Assembly (NCBI GenBank): GCA_964020085.1
Contig: OZ026601.1
Location: forward strand, 7,965,335 to 8,029,334
Direction: 5' to 3'
Origin: Micromussa lordhowensis
Taxonomy: Eukaryota > Cnidaria > Anthozoa > Scleractinia > Lobophylliidae
DNA length: 64,000 bases
Below the pieces are notes generated by a model that was not told where the DNA came from, ran no database searches, and saw only the letters and a program-made list of their open reading frames with translations. A program made the position numbers and the translations under genes. Positions 23,874 to 35,500 of the stretch are shown here, in pieces. Positions within the stretch are counted from its first letter, which is position 1. Each line of letters begins with the position of its first letter.

Positions 23874-24228
23874 AGAACAAAAGATAACGTACCGTTAAAT
23901 AAATGCGTTCAGTCTCAATTGAGTGATGCATGAAGATGTCTCCGTGTCCGGAACTCTAATTGTCCTGTCTTTGTAGAATTGTTACTTACATTTTCTTTAG
24001 TTATTACTATTTCCAATTGTTTTTGTACATTGTATTTAACTTTACGTTTTACTTCCTTCTGATTAGTTTCGCAAGCGAGTGTATCTCTTTCACATTAAAA
24101 CGCCATCACTACATTATTTTTTACCGAATATTTACCGATGTTGGAGGAATATTGTCCATAGTGTCTGCTTCGCTTTGAGAATTGCTGGTTTTCACATGAC
24201 GTCACTAAATTTTAAACTTCAGAAATAT

Positions 24229-25263
24229 CAACCTCGTTCCCAGGCTCTCTCTCCTCTGCCTCCCTTCGTCGTTGGGAGAAAGACCTTGGTTGCGGCTGGT
24301 CACGTGACCACCCAGAATCTGGGTGGTAAAAAAATCTATTGGGTGGGAGGGGTGCCAGAGTACTTTGATTGTTGTTGTGGCAAACTTTGTGGGTTTCAAA
24401 ACCTCGAGCAGTCGCTAAAAAAGCTACCCGCTCTATCGGGTTCGAAGTCGGATTTTGCCGATGAAGAAGGCTACATTATTTCTGCCGTCTCCAAAATATA
24501 GAAGACTTTCGTTCACAAAGCAATTCGGCAGTCGAATGGAGCTCAAAATTTCCGACGGTTATCACTTGTAAAACGTCACGTACCGAATCGAAATGAGACC
24601 GACCAGTAGATCAGTCTCTTGAATCTTTGCGTTCGGAGGTAGTTTATTTTCTTCTTTGTGCGGTAATTTGAATTTAAAAAGTACTTCTGTCACATGGCCG
24701 ATTAGCCGAGCTGACTTGCATTTGGTTTAACGCAATGTAAAATGATTTGCAGTTTTGTTGACTTAAGCCCGCGCTTATACTCATCTGCATCAGGTTTATG
24801 TAAGTTTATATTTAGGCAGATGTTTAAACACGATTCCTTGACATAGTCAAGAATTATGTTTTGCAAAATAGTAAATAAAACATCGTTTTATATAGCGAAC
24901 AATGTGCCATGAGGTTAATTCCGGCAACATGCTATGAAACAGTTTACGCTTAATTCGACCGGCTGGAATTGAAATAAAGAGTGGTAATTCAATACGCTGG
25001 ATACATACAAATTTATTTCGTTTGTCCTGTATGAAGCTTAGAATAGGACTGAAGAATTTCAAAGGTATTTGCCAGTGTGTAGTTTAATATAGCGACCAGT
25101 GATCGCCTTTCTTTCGCTTCAGTTGATATCGACAAAAATTATTTGTTGACTCCACCCTGGTGAAAAAGTTTGTGTCACAGGTGGTCACGTGACCAGCCGC
25201 AACCAGGGTCTTTCTCCCAACGACAAAGGGAGGCAGAGGAGAGAGAGCCTGGGAACGAGGTTG
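24229..25263. mobile_element. Long-TIR DNA transposon (MULE-like), copy 1
   Basis: An element of 1035 bp. The 84-bp terminal inverted repeats start CAACCTCGTTCCCAGG, end CCTGGGAACGAGGTTG and differ at about two positions. It is flanked by a 9-bp duplication, CAGAAATAT (24220-24228 and 25264-25272). Long TIRs plus 9-bp duplications fit the Mutator superfamily. No transposase was recognised, so it is non-autonomous. Two open frames (24301-24501 forward; 24847-25062 reverse) are shared with copy 2 but match no family I know. Confidence 0.85.
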
Positions 25264-25395
25264 CAGAAATATTGATCCTCCTGGAATTTTACTTTCATGC
25301 TGTATGAGAGCAGCTAAAAACTATTATTCATACACATTTTCACTCCGAATGGGTTCTTGGTTTAGTGATAGACTACCCTTGAATTTCTAAGCTTC

Positions 25396-25431
<36 letters not shown>

Positions 25432-25615
25432 TGTTATGTTGGTTTAAAAGGTGTCTTATTTCGAGGAATTCTGCTATCTGAACAGTTCTTGTATTAGAAT
25501 AAAGTACTATTGTTACGTTTTTTAGTTATTCGAGAGATAAATTCACTCTTTCGTAGCAAAACTCAGTGACAGATGTTTCTGCTGGTTTCCGGCCGCCAGT
25601 TGGTGCCCATGTACA

Positions 25616-25649
<34 letters not shown>

Positions 25650-25734
25650 GTAAATTTTGGGAAAACGTTTCTTCGCATATCTTCCATGAGAAAAATTGCT
25701 GTGATCTGAATCTCGGCTAGAGTCTTTGCATATG

Positions 25735-25773
<39 letters not shown>

Positions 25774-25835
25774 AAACGGTTTTGATTTTTTATTTTGGTC
25801 TATTTTGAATGGCGTTTGAATTGGTCTATTTTGAA
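25264..25835. other. Intergenic; palindromic repeat fragment
   Basis: Contains a CGGCCGCCA..TTGGTGCCCATGTACATGGGCACCAA-type palindromic unit (about 25,590-25,670). A diverged relative lies at 46,885-46,990. No gene was recognised. Confidence 0.5.
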
Positions 25836-25947
25836 TGTCTCCCTCGCAGAGACGTTTAGTCTCGTCACGCAACGCTCCTCCCACAAACGGGCCGTTTGTG
25901 GGGAGGAGCGTTGCGTGACGATACTAAAAACGGCTGCGAGGGAGACT
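25836..25947. mobile_element. Near-perfect hairpin MITE
   Basis: GTCTCCCTCGCAG on the left and CTGCGAGGGAGAC on the right are inverted. A central CTCCTCCCACAAACGG-CCGTTTGTGGGGAGGAG palindrome lies between them. Non-coding. Confidence 0.75.
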
Positions 25948-26234
25948 ACTTTGAGAACAACATCAGTCGTGTGCCTCCCCCAGAGTCCAGGGGACTTAAT
26001 TTACCGTACGTTATGATCTAAAATATCTCGAGCTTTTGGAAATTCAGTTCATGTGTAGTCAGCCACGTTAATTATGCAAATTACAGTCAAATTGTTCTCT
26101 AGATGATCAGAGCTTCGGGCTCGATTGCAACCCCAGTAAGAACTTTCTAAAGGAATAGCCTGCTGATCAGTTTCGCCGTTTCGTAAAATGCTTTAATACA
26201 GGATAAAGAACAAAACATTGTTCTCCTCTCCAGC

Positions 26235-27261
26235 CAACCTCGTTCCCAGGCTCTCTCTCCTCTGCCTCCCTTTGTCGTTGGGAGAAAGACCCTGGTTGCG
26301 GCTGGTCACGTGACCACCCAGAATCTGGGTGGTAAAAAAATCTGTTGGGTGGGAGGGGTGGCAGAGTACTTTGATTGTTGTTGTGGCAAACTTTGTGGGT
26401 TTCAAAACCTCGAGCAGTCGCTAAAAAAGCTACCCGCTCTATCGGGTTCGAAGTCGGATTTTGCCGATGAAGAAGGCTACATTATTTCTGCCGTCTCCAA
26501 AATATAGAAGACTTTCGTTCACAAAGCAATTCGGTAGCCGAATGGAGCTCAAAATTTCCGACGGTTATCACTTGTAAAACGTCACGTACCGAATCGAAGT
26601 GAGACCGACCAGTGGATCAGTCTCTTGAATCTTTGCGTTCGGAGGTAATTTATTTTCTTTTTTGTGTGGTAATTTGAATTTAAAAAGTACTTCTGTCACA
26701 TGGCCGATTAGCCGAGCTGACTTGCATTTGGTTTAACGCAATGTAAAATGATTTGTTGACTTAAGCCCGCGCTTATATTTCATCTGCATCAGGTTTATGT
26801 AAGTTTATATTTAGGCAGATGTTTAACACGATTCCTTGACATAGTCAAGAATTATGTTTTTCAAAATAGTAAATAAAACATCGTTTTATATAGCAAACAA
26901 TGTGCCATGAGGTTAATTCCGGCAACATGCTATGAAACAGTTTACGCTTAATTCGACCGGCTGGAATTGAAATAAAGAGTGGTAATTCAATACGCTGGAT
27001 ACATACAAATTTATTTCGTTTGTCCTGTATGAAGCTTAGAATAGGACTGAAGAATTTCAAAGGTATTTGCCAGTGTGTAGTTTAATATAGCGACCAGTGG
27101 TCGCCTTTCTTTCGCTTCAGTTGATATCGACAAAAATTATTTGTTGACTCCACCCTGGTGAAAAAGTTTGTGTCACAGGTGGTCACGTGACCAGCCGCAA
27201 CCAGGGTCTTTCTCCCAACGACAAAGGGAGGCAGAGGAGAGAGAGCCTGGGAACGAGGTTG
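26235..27261. mobile_element. Long-TIR DNA transposon (MULE-like), copy 2
   Basis: An element of 1027 bp with few differences from copy 1, including a missing 8-bp block. It has the same 84-bp TIRs. Its own 9-bp duplication, CTCTCCAGC, is at 26226-26234 and 27262-27270. The paralogous block 2 has a single CTCTCCAGC at 37713-37721 with matching flanks and no element, which is a related empty site. Confidence 0.9.
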
Positions 27262-28154
27262 CTCTCCAGCTTTATGTCACAACTCAGTGCAGTACAGTGG
27301 CTTGGGCGCTTCAGAATTTATGTTTTGAGTTCACCGGCTCAGAGCCACTTTTATTTGTATTGTTCAGTGGCTGTGTATATTATGCAAATATCTCGCTGTT
27401 TCTATTCTGTTTGGTAATGAGCAAAAGGGTTGGCTTACAAAGGATGCTTTGTGCACGGTTAGTGTAAAACGCAGACTGCGGACCGGGGGTAAAATTCAGA
27501 CTAAAGAATGCAGCCTTAGTATATTTCGCGTTATTTTCATTATCGAGTTCTAACCACGAACAGGATTATTCATGCTAATCGTAGGGAATGCCTCCTCTCG
27601 GTTAGCATGAATGTCGCTTAGGTTAGCCTGAATAATGCTCCGGTCAGCCTGTTTACCCTTAGACTGACCACTTTGTGTATCTCAGAGGAGCGCGGGCTCG
27701 GCTGTACCGAAAGCGGCTGCTAAGCTGCTAAGCCATCCAGTGTTTCTGTCCTGACCCTCAGCCAGCCTTTAGCTGTGGAAACAGTCTGCAAGTTGGCGAA
27801 GTTTAAGGTATGTAATGCGAGTTTGGTTGACAGTGATGTAGGTTAAGGCATGAACAACGAAAACAAACCACCGAAACGAAACAACCGATGAAACGAGAGT
27901 GTAAGATCGCAAATGCAGACTTCATTGAATGGCCGTTTGTTCACTGGTAAAATGCCGAGCATGTTGTTGCTTTTAGATCATGGGCACACAAATGACGATT
28001 CTCGGCTCTCAAATACTTCGGAGTGTTTTTAAAGCTATAAAGCTTTGTTCTTGTTGTGGTTGGTTAATTTTATGCTGCGCTGTAAAATTAAATTTTAATC
28101 TCCTAGGTCATTCTAGGAGAACTTCAGCTCGTTCTCTCTCGTTCTCTTTATAAG

Positions 28155-28440
28155 GGTTTGAAAGTGAAGAATGATCATCGCAGTAGTTAAGTTAAGCAAC
28201 TGGAAAGTTAAGCAATTGGAAAGAAGAAGCCTGAAAAAAATCAGGGTTTCAACGGATTTCGAACCGTGACCTCCGCGATACCGGTGCGATGCTCTACCAA
28301 CTGAGCTATGAAGCCACATATTGGGAGCGAGGTCTTGACCTCGCTCCCAATGTAATGATCATTCTTCACTTTCATCTACAACCGTGATGATCATTCTTAA
28401 CTTTCATCTACAACCGCAGTTCATATATATGAATTATTTC
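28155..28440 (-). mobile_element. tRNA-derived SINE and flanking hairpin
   Basis: Includes the tRNA-like head (28244-28315, minus strand), a perfect hairpin GGGAGCGAGGTC..GACCTCGCTCCC (28323-28348), and two tandem ATGATCATTCTT..TTTCATCTACAACCG units. Block 2 lacks this stretch near 38940, so it was inserted after the duplication or lost from block 2. Confidence 0.65.
28244..28315 (-). tRNA. tRNA-like sequence (Thr-like, GGT position), head of SINE
   Basis: On the minus strand it reads as a cloverleaf. The acceptor GGCTTCA/TGAAACC has one C-A mismatch. The D-arm is GCTC..GAGC, box B is GGTTCGAAATC, and the anticodon loop CCGGTAT puts GGT at 34-36. The loop has C rather than T at position 33, and the anticodon stem has mismatches. 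It is embedded in a repeat, so it is probably a SINE head and not a working tRNA. Confidence 0.6.
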
Positions 28441-29851
28441 GTAGATATATCACACCATCATGTTTGTTGCTTTTCCGAAAATCATATTTGGCCAATTTTC
28501 GATACCCAAAACGACATTTTTATCTATCCGAAAATATCATGCAGGCATTGTATTTGTCACGAAGTTCGAGGTGACAATTCACATTAGAATGACTAAAGGC
28601 CTTCCGAACAGATAATTTACTGAAACAATCCGTTGGGTGCCTCTCAGTGTTGAAGAGTTCTGAGAGTAGCTGAGAGAGATTTCGTCGCTTAGAATTCAAG
28701 TCAAATGAATCGAACATAGCCAAGGACAGCCAGGCGATACGAGAGAGTCAGTGTAAGGAAAACTTCAAAACTGTGTAGATTGGGGAAGAAATTCGTTATT
28801 CCCATTTGTTACCTAGACCACAGTCAAACGGCTGAATCGCTCTTCACAGAACAAAGTGCTGGAGTTTTTCGCAAATAATATATCTGAGAGTTCTCGAGTC
28901 AGTCCGAGTCACGCAAGGTCGCAAGACCAGCCAAGCGAACCCGGGGCTCGAGCCATCAGAGTTTTGAAGATATCACAATAAAATAGGGCAGTAATAGAAA
29001 TAAAAAATAGTCATAAGTTATCACGATATATAAAATGTATTGCACCACGCTAATCATCCACAAAAAAATCGAAAAGAAAAGAAACGAAAGAATGCCTCAA
29101 ACTGACTCAACCGTGTTCTGGAGATACTACAGAATGCGTGACTTGCTGTTATGAAATTTGTTGTTTATTTAAATGCGATCGTTCATATATTCTGTCCATG
29201 TAATAAAATAAACAAGTGTCTTCAAATTGCGCTCCTTTCGGTTCTAAGCGACAGATATCATGTCACAAAACATATAATATAACTGCTTGCTGATATTTAA
29301 AAAAATAACAAACAATAAATATATTTTCATATATGATAATTTGTAACACGTTTCAGAATCTTGCATGAAATTGAAACCGTCGCCACTGAAGCGCGCGCCA
29401 AATAAATATTTTGCAAATATATTGCAGCATTTTTGCCCGGTACACATTTTTAGTACATATTTTGTTACGTTTAAAATTGGTCATAGCTCTACCAAGCCCC
29501 TTGTATTAAGTGCAATTAATTTCCTTGGGCTAATTTGGGGGTTAATCGACTAGGTAAGGGCAAACTGAGTGTGCAGAAGGGAGCTAATCGACTGGTTGGG
29601 GCCTACTCTCTATATGGCTTATAATAGGTATGTGCAGCACCAAAGGGTAACCAAATATGTGGGGGCACCAAAGGTATGTGGGGCACCAAAGGTCTCAAAA
29701 TTCGTCAAAAATATTCCGCTGCGTGTCGTATTTGCAAGCCTATCGATGTTTTACTTCACGATTTAAAATTGTACAGAATGAAATACTGGCTATTGCGGTA
29801 TTTTCTTAAATCCAGACAACAGATACCGATAACGTTCATTTCCTTTTAAGG
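28441..29851. other. Leader region of block 1, no gene seen
   Basis: Homologous in part to 39,060-39,720 in block 2 (for example the GGCGATACGAGAGAG and GTAAGGAAAACTTCAAA words). It has no exon upstream of copy E other than a possible 5'-UTR exon that cannot be defined. Confidence 0.45.
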
Positions 29852-32800
29852 ATGGCTCATAAACATTTTGAGACTGGATATAGGAAGTACTTCGGTGATA
29901 TCTTAGACAACGTATCAAGTGCAACAACACAAGAAGAAATAAAAGAGGTTTATGCCAACTGGGCGAGCAGCTATGATGAGGTAAACTTCAGTAACAAATA
30001 ACACGCTGGGGCTAAACCATCCGTCAAATGTGTCATTCATGATCAGTAGTTGGTTCTCCCTTTAGCCTTTTTTTTTGTTTTTAATTTAATCTTAGTTTTC
30101 AGCATTGGCTACCAGACCAACAAGTAACGTATGGGGTATTAGTCTAGTATTTCCTTATAAAATTATTTCGACAACAATGATGAGGTCAGAAAAGGTATAA
30201 CGTCATATGCAACAATCTCTCGTGGTTAACCGTGGAATATTCTACTTGTCACTTTTATTTTCCTGGTTTACACACTCGACTAAAAGCTCGTGTGCATGCT
30301 GAGAAAATATTAGTGACTTGTGGTATATTCCATTTTAGTATCACCCAACTACATAGTGGACTAATGCAAATCCTGCATTTTAATTCGCTACGCTACTCGA
30401 GGACTATTAGCAATAGTCCTCGAGCGCCATCGAGCTTGACGCTTTCTTTCGTTTTAGTCCAAATGAATATTTCTTCAACTTACATTTGCTAACTTTCTTA
30501 TTGCCATTTCTGTCCGACTAGTTGGGTGATACTAAAACAATTAGACCCTTTGCCCCCAAGGGCCACGAGTAAATAGCCCATTCGGCTACGCCACAGGTGC
30601 TATTGACCCGTAGCCCTTTCGGACTATGGGTCTAATTGTTAAGTATACCATACCATAACTAGTCTGTATTGTTCATTTGACGTAGCCACAGAACATGAAA
30701 CCGACATGATCGAGGGTTGGTTAGCAGTTTTCGCAAGGTCGTATATAAATGACTTGATTCCCTTTAAGCAGACAATTGGACAATGAACGTGAACAGAAAC
30801 AATATTCCCAGCCGCAAAAATAATAACAGCTTCTCTACTATTACGTTTAGGCTCACGAAAGCCACTTCACTTTGGAAAACTAGTGAACTATTGCAATCTT
30901 CTTCTCTTGTAGAAGCACTGTCTAGCTGAAATTGTTTACCAGAAGAAAATGACGCAATATCTGGATGATACCATCAAACAGGTTCTTAGAGGAAAACCAA
31001 AACATGAAATCAAAATAATGGATGCCGGAGCAGGTACAGGGGAGGCTGGAGTCGAACTCAGTAAACTCGGCTACACTAACCTGCATGCTCTCGATATCTC
31101 ACAAGAAATGCTACAGGAAGCAAAGAAGAAAAACGTGTATAAGAAGCTCATCTGCGCCGCTTTGAATAACCAACGGATTCCTGAGATTGACACAGGAGAG
31201 TTTGACGCGTTGATTTGCTGTGGTACGCTGGTGCAGGGGCATGCGAACTCCGATGCTTTCGTGGAGATGATTAGGATGGTCAAAATTGGTAAGTTTTTTT
31301 TTTCTTTTTTTATCTCCTATGGCTAACGCTGCCTTAATGCGGACTGTGTCATTGAAAAAGTGCAAAAAAAAGTGAGGTCGTAACGAACCCAACCCCTTAT
31401 CATCGATGCCCATTTTTACTACATCTGCCATCGCACTCCAGCACCCAGTCTGTACACGATTAACCCTGAACTAGGCTTGGTGTGAAAAGAGTTCATGCTA
31501 CAACAACAATACCGTTTTCTTTTACACGTCGGTACTTTTGTCGGATTATAGTATTCGGGAAGAAGACTGCAAGTTAGCAAGATAAGCGGCCAGAGGGTTC
31601 CTTTAAAAAAAAATCAGTTACCAGTCCGGGATCGTTATCAGTTTTGATAACCATGTGACGTCACAACATGGCGGCCATTTCAAAAATCCGGAATTTTCGT
31701 ATTCACTTCGCTTTGCTCGTTATTTTTTCGATTATACTCGGGTAATTTACCTATAACTCCATTTGATAAGTGCCAGGAAGGAAGGAGCCCCGCGTGGTTT
31801 GAAGATGGCGGTTGAAGAACATCCTAAACGGTATAAATGCTACTCGTAAAGTGAAACAGCGCTTGCAATTTTGCATCCAGATCAGGTATGTTTTTCATTT
31901 TGTCATTAGATTTAAGTTACTTGCAGATTTTTGCGGCAATCACAAAAAATATGTCGTTAATCTTCACGATATATTCTTGGGATTTAACTTATTTCTAGTG
32001 TTGTTCACGATCTGTGAAAAAAGTGCACGGGGCTATTTTGATTTGCGATGTGTTGTTCGTAACGGCGGCCATATTCACATCTGTAATTGATGTGTTCCTA
32101 GTATTGAGATGGCGGATGCGGGTACCCACAGAATTAAAATAGCAAATCTATGTCGATTTTGTGGCAAGACTGCGTCTTCAAAAAAGACGTTCGCAAGACC
32201 CAAAGAAAAATTAAGCTTGAATTCGAACGACATGGTGTCAATGTTGAAAACGACAACGACTTTATTCATCCTTCTAATGTTTGCCCGACGTGTGACGTAC
32301 GCAAGGATAATCGTGCTCAAATAAGCATTTTGACGAGTGTGTGTCATGCAGAGGTCGGTACCAGCAGTACAGTTTTACAAAGAGATGAGAAGCTTGCACC
32401 AAGGTAATGCAAATAACATGTATCACTCCTCACCACCTCCAAGCATTGTTTTTTTGAAAACAACTGGTCAAATATTTGTGGTCCAATGTGGGCATAATGA
32501 AAAAATACCCCACAAGTAGGTACTGAAGAGTGGGTAGAATATCCCATACTATGAAGAGAAAGCCCTCCTCCAGTCATGATAAAGGGAAAAAAATTATTTT
32601 AATTTATCACATTACTCAGCATTTTTTTGTATGTGCATGTGCAGACACCCATTTAGAAGACCTTGAATTTTTTAACGACATCTGGGCGCTTGCATTGGAT
32701 TGTTAGCAATGCATGTAGAAGTGCTGCTTATTATTGGCTGACTTAATCTTACTTAATTTTAATTACATTGACAGCAAATGGCTCGAGAGATTAGAGGAGG

Positions 32801-35500
32801 CAAAGATTGACAGTTCAAAGAAACAGTGTCTCATCGATGATTGCTCTGCCAAAACTGATGATGCATTGCTCTTGCGTAAAGAGGTAAATGATGGAAAACT
32901 GTAATTAAGATGTACACATTATTTTTAAACTTGAACGTACAAAGCATGGTTGACAATGATGAAGAATTGTGTCTATAGCAATGTCAAGAAGTTTTAGAGC
33001 CTTGATAAACTGCAAATTTTAATTTTAACACTTAATTTTTTTCCAAATATTTTTGTGTTGTATTACATGTATGTTCACTGCAATCTTTCCTGCATTTTAT
33101 CTGATGAAAGTCGCTGAAGTGACTGTCTTATGTTGAAAATTCTTTATCAACGTCAAGCCTGATTTGTATGTTCATGTTTTATACAACAGGCTGTTCCCTA
33201 ACAGTCAAACCAAGGAACTACTTTAGTTGGCCGTTAAATTTCTGCATGGTCATGTAGATTTTTTAGTCTGGGCTTTTGATTATTGATGCTCTTTATGTAA
33301 TGGTGCAATGCAGAGTGTAGTCAGCTTACAAAGACTATACCTGGCAACTGGGACCACAGTTAAGTGTCTGACTGATAGAGGCAGTCTGTAACAGGGAGAG
33401 ATATAAAGAAATACCAGTGCTTATTGGCCAGAACTTTAACTTCTGTCCATAATTACATGTATGGGGTGTAATTGTAAGCAATGTGTTTACAAGCAGCAGT
33501 TTACTGTATTATGAAGAAGTTATCGCACTGCTAGCTGTGGAGCCAGGGGATTAAGGATTAAGAATTACTGTAATTGTGAAGTACTAAATTATCGTTTTTG
33601 TTCTTGTTGTTGTAGGTTGTTAATTGATATTCATGGACACACCTGGTACACAAATTAGTCTGTTTCATCATTGTAATGAATTAACCTAAAGTTAAATGTC
33701 ACTTAGTGGATACTTTATATGTAAGTGTCGGGCCCTGTCCTACTTTTTCTTTAACTGTTTGAGACTGACAGTTAGAGAAATCTGTACAAGACTACCACTC
33801 ATTACTAAATTGACTTTCATCAGTAATTTGAAGCAGTATTAAGAAATGTCATAATAATTAGAAAAGTTTTTTTTTTAATTTTGACTGATTTTGAGTGCTT
33901 TGTTATTGTCATGTGGTTTCTTCTTGGGAAGTCTCAAATTGTCTATAACAAAGCCACATCTCTAGACCTTAGATTCAAAATTAATTATCTAAAAAATTCT
34001 AGCCTCAAATGGACACCTGCTTAAATAACAGCTGGATTTGTTTTGTGTGTCATTTGTATGTGTAACTCTGCCATAAACCATTAGTTAACTAATCACTCAT
34101 TCATTCATTGTTCTAGTTAAGAAACTGGCTGTTATCCTTAATTGGGATGTGTGATCCCAAGGAAGATGCTGCAGTTTCATGGAAAAACTATGACTTCAAA
34201 GAGGAAGTGCTGGCATGGGCGAATCAAGCTTCGAAGAGAGGGGTAAGTCATTATCCTTACTCATTGTAGAGTTTTGGATGTGTTTTCATGCCTTACCTAC
34301 TGAAAGTAGAAATTAAGTCATTCCAGTGAAACTGAGCATGTACATACACTGTACAAGGACAGTACGATCTGGCCTTAAGTGACCATTCATTTGAAAGCTT
34401 TTCAGTACTATTTTTCTGAGTTGCATCTTCTCTGTGAATGTTTAACAGTACAAGGTTTTGTACAAATTAATATAAATTTGAGAGCTTGTTTCCTAATTTT
34501 AGAAACCCTAAGGATTGAAATTGCTGATACTTTAAACTTGAATTTTAAACTTCTTGTCTTGGCTCTCCGCTTGGAACATAGTAGGAACTTGTTCATTGCC
34601 AATTTATTTATTTATTACAATCAATGGATTAAAAAACCAAAGGATGAACTGTAAAAGAGTCCCAGACCCCATATATATAATAAGCATGAATTCACTGTTA
34701 CTGTTTCGTTTCTATTTTATACAGTTTGTTGAACAAGCAGCTTCGCCAGCTAGCAAGAAAATGAAGCCTGAGTGAAGCTAGACATGATAGAAGCTATCAT
34801 TTTCGTATCAATAAACAACGCTTTTGTGAACAGAATAACTGTTGTGTACCTTCACTGTGTCATTTTATTCGGAACAAATACTATACGGTGTCCACCTAGA
34901 AATGAAATAATTTCGCAGTAACTTTTGGACGAAGACAGTTTTCTTCCAACCTATTGTGAACCAAACATAGAATTAATTCAATGAAACTGTAGCTCCTTTC
35001 ATCACAGCGCCTCGCACCTCGTCGGCCGCCATATTGAATTATACACTGTTGCTACCAACTACCAACATGTCACGTGAACGAAACCTTCTGCAGCGATTGG
35101 TTAATGGTTTGTTTTGGTCGAGGTTATCAAAACTGATAACGATCCCGGACTGGTTACGTCATGTTGTTTTTCCCTGTTTTTAAAAATCTTGGCACGTGAA
35201 GCCAAAGATTGGGATCATGTTTTTTTGTCCCGCAAAACGGTTAATCTTTTCCATTTATTGTAAACTGGATCAGGAAATCAATCTTTATTCCTCACTAATT
35301 CTGTTGTTTTATATTTCCCAGATGGTCTTCTCTGTTTTAACATACGAGTCACTGAACTCGATCACTACCAGGAAATGATGTTGGAACTTGAGAAAGCAGG
35401 GAGGTGGAGCTCATTCTCCAAAAAGCGATTGCCTTTTTCCACAGCCGACGACATGCCAAAGGAAACCTCAGCATTCGTGTACAAAGTTCTCAAAAATTAA
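29852..35500 (+). CDS. METTL27-like methyltransferase, copy E (complete; intron 2 hosts a transposon)
   Basis: Exons are 29852-29980 (43 codons, MAHKHFETGYRKYFGDIL), 30913-31288 and 35322-35500. Phases are 0 and 1. Donors are GTAAAC and GTAAGT, acceptors CTTGTAG and TTCCCAG. The product is about 227 aa. Exon 1 carries WASSYDE. Exon 2 has motif I IMDAGAGTG and LDISQEMLQEAKKKN. Exon 3 ends VYKVLKN. It is nearly identical to copy F, apart from changes such as YFGD/YLGD, VSS/VSR and KPKHE/KPKDE. Intron 2 is about 4 kb because of a 3.5-kb TIR element in the same orientation with its own splice sites. Whether the transcript still splices cleanly across it cannot be told here. Confidence 0.9.
30334..30640. 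mobile_element. MITE pair inserted in intron 1 of copy E
   Basis: A first unit of about 205 bp has ends TTTTAGTATCACCCAACTA and TAGTTGGGTGATACTAAAA. A second hairpin, CAATTAGACCC..GGGTCTAATTG (about 30537-30640), follows it directly. Copy F intron 1 (near 41302-41310) runs through without it. Confidence 0.75.
31621..35153 (+). mobile_element. 3.5-kb TIR transposon with RAG1-N-like gene
   Basis: Perfect 32-bp terminal inverted repeats (31621-31652 and 35122-35153; outer end CCAGTCCGGGATCG) are flanked by TTA on both sides. Block 2 shows the unoccupied site with a single TTA at 43046-43048 and matching flanks. A 3-bp TWA duplication is typical of PIF/Harbinger, but no DDE transposase or Myb-like partner is seen. 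The only gene found is the four-exon one at 32109-34775. The element is therefore non-autonomous, or a type not recognised here. Confidence 0.85.
32109..34775 (+). pseudogene. Transposon-borne zinc-motif gene, resembles RAG1 non-core N-terminal region (frameshifted)
   Basis: Four exons can be joined in phase: 32109-32403, 32775-32883, 34117-34242 and 34725-34775 (stop TGA), with GT-AG sites and AATAAA at about 34810. Exon 1 encodes LCRFCGK, then after a gap FIHPSNVCPTC. This gives a C-x2-C ... H-P-x4-C-x2-C zinc pattern. The spacing and the IHP/C-x2-C context resemble the zinc-binding region N-terminal to the RAG1 core, and the N-RAG-TP type transposon proteins reported from molluscs. The two halves are in different frames. 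A one-base difference at the A-run 32206-32210 would explain this, as a real frameshift or a sequence error. Later exons (ending FVEQAASPASKKMKPE) are Lys/Glu-rich with no recognised domain, and no RAG1 core is present. The family call is an inference from the motif. Confidence 0.55.

Noticed and set aside
24079..24501. 140-codon frame spanning the left end of the first MULE-like element
   Set aside because: The frame runs from flanking DNA through the TIR, so it is not a natural unit. Only the internal part common to both copies was kept as a weak finding.
28244..28315. Functional tRNA-Thr gene
   Set aside because: It has mismatches in the acceptor and anticodon stems, lacks T33, and is embedded in a dispersed SINE-like body. 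It was kept only as a SINE head.
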